Below are positions 37,571 to 44,958 of a DNA stretch of 64,000 bases, one piece after another. The position numbers were made by a program, and so were the translations under genes. Source of the stretch: a virus; the IMG/VR virus record IMGVR_UViG_3300037054_000079, positions 1-64,000 of that record; one strand, given 5' to 3'. Each line of letters begins with the position of its first letter. Position 1 is the first letter of the stretch. The notes beneath the pieces were generated by a model. The model was given only the letters and a program-made list of their open reading frames with translations. It was not told the DNA's origin and searched no databases.

Positions 37571-37797
37571 TATATTATGAGGATCAATGTCCGCGCTGCC
37601 GCGTTCGGCGCACGCGACAGATTGACAAAACGTCAAGCACGTATTTTGTCACGTTTGCAGCGGCGTGTCCTGATAAGGATCGCTGTGAGCGCGAGATGAT
37701 GGACGGCTTTGTGTTCACGAGTGATCGGTGCTACGCATTGGCATTGTGGGCACAAGGACCCGCGCAAATCGAGCTATGTGGCGACTGCGACACATGA
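37567..37797 (+). CDS. Small Cys-rich protein
   Basis: 76 residues from GTG 37567 (GTGA overlap). CPRCRVRRTRQ at the start and ELCGDCDT at the end form a likely zinc site. Unknown. Confidence 0.6.
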   Translation: MIYYEDQCPRCRVRRTRQIDKTSSTYFVTFAAACPDKDRCEREMMDGFVFTSDRCYALALWAQGPAQIELCGDCDT

Positions 37798-38021
37798 AAA
37801 ACCAATCACCAATGCCGTTAACCGTAGAACTAGGAAAGCTGCGCATCGTTGTCACTGCGCCGGATTTCAAGTTGACACTCGAACAGGAAACAGCCATAGA
37901 GCAATGGTGGCAACGTCAGATCGACCGACTTGTCGAGAACGAGTTTCGGCACGTTGTAAGATTGCCCGATGAAGAAGCTGAGCTTCGCAAGCGAGGTCTT
38001 GGCGCATTGTGGAAATACTGA
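37794..38021 (+). CDS. Hypothetical protein
   Basis: 75 residues starting MKNQSPMPLTVELGKLRIVV; then LTLEQETAIEQWWQRQIDRL, helical. ATGA overlap with the gene before. Unknown. Confidence 0.6.
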   Translation: MKNQSPMPLTVELGKLRIVVTAPDFKLTLEQETAIEQWWQRQIDRLVENEFRHVVRLPDEEAELRKRGLGALWKY

Positions 38022-38031
38022 GAGGCACACT

Positions 38032-38286
38032 ATGGACGCAGATAAATTCGCAAGCTGCAATAGAGACGCGCCCGGCTATGCCGACAGCGTGCGCCGTCAT
38101 GCTGCGCTCGATCCTGAAACCATGTTGCCGCGCACGGCGATCTATCGAGCGAGCGGCAACTGTGTTTTTGTTCACGGCCAACATTTCTTGACAGTGCATC
38201 CGACAGATAGCGACGATGTGACTCCGGACGAACAGGCGAAGATATTAGCGGACCTGCTCAATCGTGAGTATAGGGCAGCGGCATGA
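38032..38286 (+). CDS. Hypothetical protein
   Basis: 84 residues from ATG 38032 (GAGAGG upstream): MDADKFASCNRDAPGYADSV, C-terminal helical EQAKILADLLNREYRAA. Unknown. Confidence 0.6.
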   Translation: MDADKFASCNRDAPGYADSVRRHAALDPETMLPRTAIYRASGNCVFVHGQHFLTVHPTDSDDVTPDEQAKILADLLNREYRAAA

Positions 38287-38555
38287 AGCAAGTAATCTGG
38301 AAATTCACTCTCAAGTTAGAAGGCGGCGTGCAGACAATGATGGCTCCGCGCGACGCGGAGATATTGTGCGCTCGCGAACAGCACGAACAAGTTTGCGTGT
38401 GGTTTAGGGGCGACCCAACTGCGTTGCAAACAGAACGACAGATCGCCATAGTTGGCACAGGACATCCAGCGCCAATGCGGGATGAAAGTCGATATCTCGG
38501 CACTGCGATGCTGGACGGCGGCGATCTGGTGCTGCACGTTTTCGAGCGCACATGA
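38283..38555 (+). CDS. DUF7352-like phage protein
   Basis: 90 residues. VIWKFTLKLEGGVQTMMAPR, CVWFRGDPTALQTERQIAIV, GTGHP and YLGTAML..GDLVLHVFE reproduce the short beta-sandwich protein family with a GTG...ylGT..HvfE pattern found in many phages. Function unknown. ATGA coupled on both sides. Confidence 0.75.
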   Translation: MKQVIWKFTLKLEGGVQTMMAPRDAEILCAREQHEQVCVWFRGDPTALQTERQIAIVGTGHPAPMRDESRYLGTAMLDGGDLVLHVFERT

Positions 38556-39229
38556 CGCGCAACAATCTCATAATCAGTTGCGTGAGTGAGCGGTCAATGC
38601 ACTACGCATGGCTCGACGGCGATCCACAGCGCAATTGGGATTTGTGCTTGTCACCATATCGTCCTATCAGACCAGCATACTCTCACGACAGTATCCAAAC
38701 CTACGGACTCAGAACCGAACCAAAGTTTGCTGCACTCCACGATCTGTTGACTCAAAATACTTGGTGGCACAGCTATCGCAACGTCATGCTTGTGGACGAA
38801 GACGTATTTGCGATGCCGCAAACGTGGTCACGCTTTTTCGACTGGATGGACAGAATACTAGCAGCAGAAATGGCAGCGCCAGCGTTGACGCCAAACTCGA
38901 TCTTTTCACATCCGGTCACGGTGCAGCAGTTTAACAGTCGCGTGCGCCGCGTCAGTTTCATCGAGGGCATGATGCCATGCTTTCGCGCCAGAACTCTAAA
39001 ACAAATGCTGCCGACATTTCTTGCCGATCCGACAGGCATGGGATGGGGCATTGACTACGTGTGGCCCAAGCTGCTCGACTATAAAGGCATCTATGTCGTC
39101 GATGATACGCCAGTCACGCATTGGCGTCCGGGCACCTACACGCGCAGCTATTGGCCGGAGGTTGAAGCCGTGTTGAAGAAGTACGACGCCGAAGACCGGC
39201 CCGAAGTGACCTATGAGGTTGTGCTGTGA
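38552..39229 (+). CDS. DUF707-like putative glycosyltransferase
   Basis: 225 residues. Pattern matches DUF707 (GT-A-like) proteins: LISCVSERSMHYAWL, EPKFAALHDLL, NVMLVDEDVFAMPQ (acidic metal-binding-like DED), APALTPNSIFSHPVT, RVSFIEGMMPCFRARTL, GMGWGIDYVWPKLL and VTHWRPG. No signal peptide, so it would act in the cytoplasm. In a phage, likely substrates are modified DNA bases, host surface sugars or a protein; which one is not determinable. ATGA-coupled to the DUF7352-like gene. Confidence 0.7.
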   Translation: MTRNNLIISCVSERSMHYAWLDGDPQRNWDLCLSPYRPIRPAYSHDSIQTYGLRTEPKFAALHDLLTQNTWWHSYRNVMLVDEDVFAMPQTWSRFFDWMDRILAAEMAAPALTPNSIFSHPVTVQQFNSRVRRVSFIEGMMPCFRARTLKQMLPTFLADPTGMGWGIDYVWPKLLDYKGIYVVDDTPVTHWRPGTYTRSYWPEVEAVLKKYDAEDRPEVTYEVVL

Positions 39230-39453
39230 TCGACAGTCAGAGTGTAGCAATCCGCAGGGCAATGTCACTCGATGCCGAATGGCATCGCGCTGACGCACAG
39301 TTCCACGCGGCGTGCATCGTTGATGACCAGCCGGAGACGGGCCGCCAACGGCGCGCAGCTTGGCAAAAAGATTTTGATGCTCAGCCCGAACGACAAAAGC
39401 GGCGAGCCGCACAAAAGCGCGCGACACGCGCGGCTGCACGTACTGCGCCATGA
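39226..39453 (+). CDS. Small basic helical protein
   Basis: 75 residues from GTG 39226 (overlap with stop). C-terminal half strongly basic (RQKRRAAQKRATRAAARTAP). Unknown. Confidence 0.55.
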   Translation: MIDSQSVAIRRAMSLDAEWHRADAQFHAACIVDDQPETGRQRRAAWQKDFDAQPERQKRRAAQKRATRAAARTAP

Positions 39454-39590
39454 TACAAATCCGCGATCATACATTCGTCAATCACAAGAGCGACGAGCAA
39501 ATCTGTTGGACGTGCGGGTTCGTAATACCGCGCGGTCTCGACGCCGCCGGGATTGTAGCGGCACGTCGCTCGATATCGGGAACGACCTGA
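39450..39590 (+). CDS. Small CxxC peptide
   Basis: 46 residues: MIQIRDHTFVNHKSDEQICW followed by TCGF; single CxxC (ICWTCG). ATGA overlap. Unknown. Confidence 0.55.
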   Translation: MIQIRDHTFVNHKSDEQICWTCGFVIPRGLDAAGIVAARRSISGTT

Positions 39591-39676
39591 CAATTGTCGC
39601 GCGCATAATCGCGAGCGCCATCGGACTCGGCATCTTCATCTACGCGCTGCCGGTGAGGGTCAAGCTATGGACATGA
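39587..39676 (+). CDS. Possible membrane peptide with CTG start
   Basis: 29 residues, LTIVARIIASAIGLGIFIYA in frame, one transmembrane helix. The only start available at the overlap is CTG (CTGA with the previous stop). Ends in ATGA with the next peptide. Tentative. Confidence 0.35.
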   Translation: MTIVARIIASAIGLGIFIYALPVRVKLWT

Positions 39677-39747
39677 AAGACAAGATCACTTACGCCATCG
39701 TCGCGGCAATCGCGCTCGTGTTCGTAGCCATGTGGATATTCCTATGA
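39673..39747 (+). CDS. Tiny membrane peptide
   Basis: 24 residues MKDKITYAIVAAIALVFVAM..., essentially one transmembrane helix. ATGA overlaps at both ends. Unknown. Confidence 0.5.
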   Translation: MKDKITYAIVAAIALVFVAMWIFL

Positions 39748-39881
39748 CCAAACTTGAAGAAGCAAATCTCCGCTGCGAAGCGATGATGCGAGCGACAGGA
39801 ACCGGCGAGCTAATGGAGCGGCCACTACTTGCGCTTTTCGCGGTTCTTGCTGTAATCATAGCCTTAGCGTTTTGGCTATGA
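39744..39881 (+). CDS. Small C-terminally anchored membrane protein
   Basis: 45 residues: soluble first half (MTKLEEANLRCEAMMRATGT), then a transmembrane helix (ALFAVLAVIIALAFWL) at the C-terminus. ATGA overlaps at both ends. Unknown. Confidence 0.6.
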   Translation: MTKLEEANLRCEAMMRATGTGELMERPLLALFAVLAVIIALAFWL

Positions 39882-40180
39882 CCGATCTTGGCAAAGTTTG
39901 CTACAACAGTTGGGTGCGTGAAGCAGGGTTCGGCAAGGATGCGCGCGTCATGGACTACTCTAAGCTCGCAACGTACATGCAAGCACGCTGGCGCACTATA
40001 GCCCGCGACATCATCAAAGCAAATGAAGCCAATCACGAACAGCGCACGTCTGCGGAGTACACTAGACGTGTCCACGCCGAGGTTGCTCACATACGCAAAA
40101 AGGAAACCACCGATGCCAAACCAACACGCACTCGCGCTAAGAAGCCGCGCCGCACTGTTTCGCGAGTGGCAAAAGTTTGA
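39878..40180 (+). CDS. Hypothetical basic protein
   Basis: 100 residues starting MTDLGKVCYNSWVREAGFGK; C-terminal third basic (TRTRAKKPRRTVSRVAK). May bind nucleic acid. ATGA overlap upstream. Confidence 0.6.
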   Translation: MTDLGKVCYNSWVREAGFGKDARVMDYSKLATYMQARWRTIARDIIKANEANHEQRTSAEYTRRVHAEVAHIRKKETTDAKPTRTRAKKPRRTVSRVAKV

Positions 40181-40292
40181 ACTCGGCATGACGCCGCCAG
40201 CGAAGCTTGACTTTCACGTCACGGCGGAGATATGCGACGATGCTGCAAGCGAGATCGACCGACTCGATAACACTCAGGAAGCAAGCCAATGA
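40113..40292 (+). CDS. Hypothetical protein
   Basis: 59 residues from ATG 40113 (AAGGAAA upstream): MPNQHALALRSRAALFREWQ, acidic C-terminus. Overlaps the 3' end of the preceding gene in another frame. Unknown. Confidence 0.55.
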   Translation: MPNQHALALRSRAALFREWQKFELGMTPPAKLDFHVTAEICDDAASEIDRLDNTQEASQ

Positions 40293-40553
40293 CAAAATTC
40301 ACTGACTTGTCTGTATGTTGAAAAGGGCTGTGAGACAGCCTATACGCGCATGTATGATCGGTGCGAAAGTGGCATCACTCGATTTGAGTTGGGTGAGCAA
40401 TTGCGGAGCGAGGGCTATCCGCCGGACAACCTGCAAACATATTCGCCGCGTCTCACAGACTTGGTGAAAGCAGGCCGAGCCATTATCCGGGGCAAGCGAC
40501 GCGGCGATGGCCGGTGTAAACAGAACGTCTACATCGCCGACGATTGGGCCTGA
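40289..40553 (+). CDS. Winged-helix-like protein with a likely 5' frameshift
   Basis: ATG 40289 (good coupling, GGAAGC upstream) encodes MTKFTDLSVC and stops. The +1 frame continues as CLYVEKGCETAYTRMYDRCE and on to 40553, with LVKAGRAIIRGKRRGDGRCK typical of phage winged-helix proteins (SPRLxxL...G.I...GxRR). The homology-like region begins before the first in-frame ATG (40350), so either a +1 frameshift or a non-ATG start is needed. Confidence 0.5.
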
Positions 40554-40625
40554 CACAAGATATGGTGCAATAAGGCCAGCCGCGCCTATCGTGTCTGCGC
40601 CGCCCGAGTCAAGCACGATGTTTCC

Positions 40626-40654
40626 TTGACGTTTCGTGCTGGCGGTGCTACTGA
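40626..40654 (+). promoter_or_regulatory. Host-type promoter upstream of the PrimPol-helicase gene
   Basis: TTGACG, 17 bases ending GTGC, TACTGA; about 30 bases before the start at 40685. The GTGC extension is shared with the left-arm promoters. Confidence 0.5.
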
Positions 40655-40684
40655 CACACTCGCTCAGCAACATTGTAGGTCCCC

Positions 40685-42937
40685 ATGGCCCCATCACTAG
40701 ACGCGGCTCTCGATTACCTCACATGGAACCCAACTCACAAGCTTTTCCCGGTTGCTGCTGGCCTCAAGCTGCCGCCGTGCTTCGAGGGCTATCAAGCGAA
40801 AGCTTCAAGCGACCCCGAGCAAATCACGAAATGGCATACGCGGTATCCCGGCTGCTCGTGGGGCGTTGAGCCGACGAACAGCGGCATAGTTGTGCTCGAT
40901 GCCGACTTGAAAGAGGGCAAGCACGGTCAAGCAACTCTCGACATGCTTGAGTTAGAGTATGGGCCGCGTCCAGCAACATCCACCGTGATAACGCCCTCCG
41001 GCGGCAAACATTTCCGCTTTAAGGCGACGGCGAAAGTCAAGCACCATTTCCGCATCAACGGCTTTGGCGAGCATCTCGATAGCCCACACTATACCATCAT
41101 TCCGGGCTGCATCATGCGCGACGGGCGCACGTATGAATACGAGAACGATATCGAACTCGCCGACGCCCCGGATTGGTTTTTGAAACTGCCCGCGTGGTCC
41201 GCGCCCGCGCCAGCCGACCGCATGAACTCCAACGCGGAAGAACAGGTAGAGTTGGATCAGCCCGCGAATGTGAAGTGGGCTATAAACTTTTTGAAGAACG
41301 ACGCGCCGGACTCTATCGAAGGTCAGAACGGCAACAACACGACATTCAAAGTGGCATGTGAGTTGCGCAGTCACGGCGTCTCCGAGACCAACGCAAAGTC
41401 GCTGATGGATACCTATTACAATATCTGGCCCAAGTGCGATCCGATTTGGGAAGTTGACGGTGACCTCGGACTCTACAAGATAGTCACGAACGCCTATGCC
41501 TACGCCAGTCTTGAAGCCCCCGGCGGCGCAACGGCGGAGTCTGATTTCGACGATGACCCACTTCCCCCATTGACTCCCAAAGAGAAAAAGAAAAGCGATA
41601 AGGCTGCCAAGGATAACAAAGCAAAAGCTGCTGCTGTGAGCACTCTGCCCCGGATGCTAGACCCAAGAACTTATGCCCCGGCAAAGGAAAAACTGCACGA
41701 TCAGTGGGTTTGGTGCTCCACTCAAAAACAGTTCGTTCGGCGCTATGACGGACTGCTGTGGGATAAAGAACAGTTCGACTCGAATTTCAGTTATTTGTAC
41801 GGGGGAAAATCACCATACAAAGAGCTAGGGAAAACAGCGGGGAGCATCAGGCGTTTGGAGGGATTGAAGTTTGTGCCCGGACAGGCGGAGATAATGGATG
41901 GCGATATCTATAACATCTGGCGGGAGTCCGAAATCACACCCAAGCAAGGCGACGCTACAATCTGGAATGAGCACATTGCATATCTGTTTCCCGACGACGA
42001 ACAGCGAAACCACCTTCTCAACTGGCTCGCGTGGGTCTACCGCAATCAAAAGCTGAAACCAAACCATGCGCTGCTTCTCGTGGGTGAAACACATGGCACC
42101 GGAAAGTCATGGGTCGCGCGCGTCATGTCGCACTTGATGGGACTTAAAAATACCAAGCGCCCCAAAAACAGTTCGCTCAAGGGTGACTTCAACGGGTGGG
42201 CGCTGCAATGCAAGTTTGCTATCATCGAAGAACTCATGCAGATCGGCAAGCGGGAAGTCGCGAACGAACTGCGTGACGTTATCACTGAGCCGACCATTGA
42301 AGTGAACATCAAGAACGTCAAGGCTTTTGAGATCGACAACTATCTAGCGATGATGGCGATCTCAAACCATCCCGACGCACTGCCACTGGAAGAAAGCGAC
42401 CGGCGGTGGCTCGTTCTCATGACGCACGCGCAAACGCGAGCGGATCACGACAGCTACTATTCCCGGCTGTTCAAGGTGCTCCACAATCCGGACGCACTCG
42501 CCGCCATTGCTGCCGAGCTTCGCGACCGAGATATTGGAAAGTACGACGCCCGCGAAAACGCGCCGATGACGCTCGCAAAGGGCGACATGATAACGTCCGG
42601 CCTCTCTGATCTTGAACACTGGATGATGGATCACAGCGGCGAATACCCGCTTAGTGGTCGCATCATTGCTGTGGACGATGTGCTGACGGCTGTGCCCAAC
42701 CATCTCTCGCGCTCGCGCCGATCCGCTGTTGGGTCAGTGCTGAAACACCGCTTTCGCGGAGTGCCACTAGGTCAACACCGACTAGCCGGTGGTGATCGAG
42801 CGATGCTGTGGGCAATCAACGGGACCGCCGCGACCAAGATCGAGGGTGTCAAATATGCGGCGCTCTATGAGCAAGATCGTAAAGATGCGGGAAGTGGCAA
42901 GAGCGTTAACACGGCAGCCGAAGACTTTTCCAGCTAG
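40685..42937 (+). CDS. Bifunctional primase-polymerase / SF3-type helicase
   Basis: 750 residues. N-terminal prim-pol (AEP) domain, residues ~1-170: LFPVAAGLK.P, WGVEPTNSGIVVLDAD (catalytic DxD), TPSGGKHFRF (SGGxH). Central linker is charged and Lys-rich (~285-320). C-terminal helicase ~340-700: LLLVGETHGTGKSWVARVMS (Walker A), FAIIEELMQ (Walker B-like), NYLAMMAISNHPDALPL (sensor 1), DRRWLV. This is the phage/plasmid primase-helicase layout (DUF5906-like). It would load, unwind and prime at the origin. ATG at 40685 preceded by a short leader. Confidence 0.9.
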   Translation: MAPSLDAALDYLTWNPTHKLFPVAAGLKLPPCFEGYQAKASSDPEQITKWHTRYPGCSWGVEPTNSGIVVLDADLKEGKHGQATLDMLELEYGPRPATSTVITPSGGKHFRFKATAKVKHHFRINGFGEHLDSPHYTIIPGCIMRDGRTYEYENDIELADAPDWFLKLPAWSAPAPADRMNSNAEEQVELDQPANVKWAINFLKNDAPDSIEGQNGNNTTFKVACELRSHGVSETNAKSLMDTYYNIWPKCDPIWEVDGDLGLYKIVTNAYAYASLEAPGGATAESDFDDDPLPPLTPKEKKKSDKAAKDNKAKAAAVSTLPRMLDPRTYAPAKEKLHDQWVWCSTQKQFVRRYDGLLWDKEQFDSNFSYLYGGKSPYKELGKTAGSIRRLEGLKFVPGQAEIMDGDIYNIWRESEITPKQGDATIWNEHIAYLFPDDEQRNHLLNWLAWVYRNQKLKPNHALLLVGETHGTGKSWVARVMSHLMGLKNTKRPKNSSLKGDFNGWALQCKFAIIEELMQIGKREVANELRDVITEPTIEVNIKNVKAFEIDNYLAMMAISNHPDALPLEESDRRWLVLMTHAQTRADHDSYYSRLFKVLHNPDALAAIAAELRDRDIGKYDARENAPMTLAKGDMITSGLSDLEHWMMDHSGEYPLSGRIIAVDDVLTAVPNHLSRSRRSAVGSVLKHRFRGVPLGQHRLAGGDRAMLWAINGTAATKIEGVKYAALYEQDRKDAGSGKSVNTAAEDFSS

Positions 42938-42946
42938 GCTTGACAC

Positions 42947-43159
42947 ATGAAACTCTATGTTGCATTCATCACTCAAGGCGGCGACCGCGCTCGACACATA
43001 ACCGGGCGCACAGTCCTCAACGATACGGCAATGCCGGTTTTTGAGGCTGACATAAAGCTGATCGAGGACGAGATCGAGCGCCGCACCGGCTCCGATGTTG
43101 CCTTCATCACTTTCATGCACCCATTAGAGGAAGATATCGACGACCCGGTATTAGCTTAA
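42947..43159 (+). CDS. Hypothetical protein
   Basis: 70 residues starting MKLYVAFITQGGDRARHITG; alternating beta strands and a helix. Lies between replication genes. Unknown. Confidence 0.65.
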   Translation: MKLYVAFITQGGDRARHITGRTVLNDTAMPVFEADIKLIEDEIERRTGSDVAFITFMHPLEEDIDDPVLA

Positions 43160-43179
43160 CCCACGAAAGGAAGTCTCCA

Positions 43180-43437
43180 ATGGCTAGGAATGACAAACGC
43201 ATTGACTCTTACCTCGCAATCGACAGCGAGCGCGACTTTCAAGACGAGAAGTTTGCAGGCCAGCTCAATCTCTCAATCAGTGAGAACCTTCACGTTATGG
43301 AGAAGTTACTCTCAGACGCGAAGACCAAATGGTATTATGGTGACTCGGAAGACGCGCTCAATCATGTGCGCAAGGTCGCCGCAGTTGCCACTCGGACTAT
43401 GGAAGTCCACGGTTCACCGCTTCGCAAACCGGCTTGA
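43180..43437 (+). CDS. Conserved small phage protein
   Basis: 85 residues: IDSYLAIDSERDFQDEKFAG, then LHVMEKLLSDAKTKWYYGDS and a helical end. The pattern (SER.FQD...) recurs in phage replication clusters without assigned function. Confidence 0.7.
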   Translation: MARNDKRIDSYLAIDSERDFQDEKFAGQLNLSISENLHVMEKLLSDAKTKWYYGDSEDALNHVRKVAAVATRTMEVHGSPLRKPA

Positions 43438-43502
43438 CAGGCGCATGCGGTGCGCGTAAAAGCGCACCACCTAACCAAAACCCAAACCAAGGAAGTCCCC
43501 AC

Positions 43503-44045
43503 ATGAGCGATGATCCCAAAGTCAAAGCACTCGAATTGGCAATCCACGGCGGCGGCGATCATGCCCAAGTCGTCGCCCGCGCGGCTGCCTATCACTCCTA
43601 CCTAACCGGCGGTAAGCTCGCGCCAGTGGCTACTACAGCAGGCAAATCCGGCACTGCACCAGCCGCGACCGGCAAGCCTGCGCCTGCTGCGACGACTGGC
43701 AAGCCCGCACAGCAGACAGCCAAGCCCGGCGCTGCGACCGGCAAGCCCGCACAGGCGGCCAAGCCCGCTGCTAAACCTGCTGCGGCAGCGGCTCAGGCTG
43801 GAAAATACTCGATTGACCAAGTTCGCGAGATCATCAAGAAGGTCGTCGCGACCGATGGCCTTGGCAAAGAGATGGCCGTCGAACTGCTCGACACCGAGGG
43901 CGGCGTCAAGAAAATCAGCGATCTCAAGCCCGCCGATTACGACAAGGTGTATGAGGCGTGCGATGGTGCGCTTCACGGTGGCGAAGCCGGTGCGACCGGC
44001 GACGCAGGCGCGGTCGAGTTCGACGAAGACGATCCGACCGCGTAA
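43503..44045 (+). CDS. Protein with Lys-Pro-Ala repeat linker and acidic DDPTA tail
   Basis: 180 residues from ATG 43503 (AAGGAAG upstream). N-terminal helical region (~1-38), then an Ala/Pro/Lys/Gly linker with ATGKPA-type repeats (~40-100), a helical domain YSIDQVREIIKKVVATDGLG...ISDLKPADYDKVYEACDGAL, and an acidic tail ending EDDPTA. The tail matches the end of the ssDNA-binding protein at 50356 (DEDDDPTA), like SSB C-terminal tips that recruit partners. Function unknown; likely replication or recombination. Confidence 0.7.
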   Translation: MSDDPKVKALELAIHGGGDHAQVVARAAAYHSYLTGGKLAPVATTAGKSGTAPAATGKPAPAATTGKPAQQTAKPGAATGKPAQAAKPAAKPAAAAAQAGKYSIDQVREIIKKVVATDGLGKEMAVELLDTEGGVKKISDLKPADYDKVYEACDGALHGGEAGATGDAGAVEFDEDDPTA

Positions 44046-44053
44046 GCGGTCGG
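44034..44053 (+). promoter_or_regulatory. Hairpin across the stop codon (GUAA loop)
   Basis: CCGACCGC-GTAA-GCGGTCGG: perfect 8-bp arms and a GNRA-type tetraloop containing the TAA stop. The same hairpin, with one mismatch, spans the stop of the ssDNA-binding gene (50980-50999). Confidence 0.7.
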
Positions 44054-44085
44054 CCTATGCACGGTTAGGGGTCGTGTGAAACCTG

Positions 44086-44203
44086 AGCCGAGTCTATCCC
44101 CGCATCGCCGCAAGGCGAGAACTCGGCTTGGGACCGTCTTACTTATGGGGCGGGTCGTAATCCTCCGTGATGCGACATGCAAACCGCTCCATAAGTAAGA
44201 CGG
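44086..44203 (+). ncRNA. Structured RNA element before the HIRAN gene
   Basis: Nested stems: AGCCGAGT/ACTCGGCT (44086-44093, 44121-44128) enclosing TCGCC-GCAA-GGCGA (44105-44118), followed by CCGTCTTACTTATGG/CCATAAGTAAGACGG (44134-44148, 44189-44203; 15 bp perfect) with a 40-base loop. The region ends 17 bases before the start at 44221. A cis-acting leader or small RNA is inferred. Confidence 0.55.
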
Positions 44204-44220
44204 CTCACATGGAGGTTACG

Positions 44221-44550
44221 ATGAAAGTTTCACGACAGGTCACGATCACCGGCTCGACGTTCTACTTGAACGCGACGGCGTACATCAAGCGGCTTCGCCC
44301 CGGCGATCCGCTGATCCTCAAGCGCGAACCCGAACTCAAGTATGACCCGAACGCGGTCGCGATATACATGCCATCAGGATTTGGCGATAAGCAACTCGGC
44401 TATGTCCCGCGCGGACTCGCCGCCGAGCTTGCGCCGATTATGGACGCAGGAACGGAAGTGGCCGCTGTGCGCGCGCGCACCGCGCTCGAAGGCGTGTTGC
44501 AATTAACTTGGGATGATGGCACGCCCGAACCAGAACCGGAGGCTGCATAA
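44221..44550 (+). CDS. HIRAN domain protein
   Basis: 109 residues: VTITGSTFYLNATAYIKRLR, GDPLILKREPELKYDPNAVA, LGYVPRGLAAELAPIMDAG. This is the HIRAN domain, which in SWI2/SNF2 proteins binds 3' ssDNA ends; phage copies are usually stand-alone. ATG at 44221 with GGAGG upstream. Likely works with the replication proteins around it. Confidence 0.85.
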   Translation: MKVSRQVTITGSTFYLNATAYIKRLRPGDPLILKREPELKYDPNAVAIYMPSGFGDKQLGYVPRGLAAELAPIMDAGTEVAAVRARTALEGVLQLTWDDGTPEPEPEAA

Positions 44551-44551
44551 C

Positions 44552-44848
44552 ATGGCAACGAACAACAGTTCTTCTAGCGGCGGCATCGGCTTCCTTGGCC
44601 TGCTCACCATCCTATTCATCGGACTCAAGCTCACGCACTATATTGATTGGTCGTGGTGGTGGGTCCTCGCGCCGATTTGGGGCGTGTTCGCGGTCGTGCT
44701 CGCCGTTCTCGGAGTTGGCGCGTTTGTCTATGTTCTTGGCTTGGGCGCTCCTATTACGCTCGACGCTTTTGCGAAAAGAAAGAGACGAGCGCGGCGAGAT
44801 GAACTGGATCGCTTGATAAAGGCGTCGTCAAAAGCTGACAAGCCATAA
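44552..44848 (+). CDS. Two-helix membrane protein (Fragile-X-F-like annotation)
   Basis: 98 residues. MATNNSSSSGGIGFLGLLTI, then two transmembrane segments around IDWSWWWVLAPIWGVFAVVL and a basic cytoplasmic tail (KRKRRARRDELDRL). Phage proteins with this SSGGIGFLGLLTILFIGLKL start are annotated as transmembrane Fragile-X-F proteins. Function unknown. Confidence 0.75.
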   Translation: MATNNSSSSGGIGFLGLLTILFIGLKLTHYIDWSWWWVLAPIWGVFAVVLAVLGVGAFVYVLGLGAPITLDAFAKRKRRARRDELDRLIKASSKADKP

Positions 44849-44955
44849 TGCCGGAAGACGAGCGCCCATGGTGGCCGGTCCCGTCCGAGGTAGTTGAGCC
44901 TAGTGGAGTCGATCACGAAGACGAAGCCGACAATGCGTACATGGAGAGTGAGTGA
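44848..44955 (+). CDS. Small acidic peptide
   Basis: 35 residues MPEDERPWWPVPSEVVEPSG..., ending in an acidic tail. TAATG overlap with the previous stop. Unknown. Confidence 0.5.
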   Translation: MPEDERPWWPVPSEVVEPSGVDHEDEADNAYMESE

Positions 44956-44958
44956 GTC

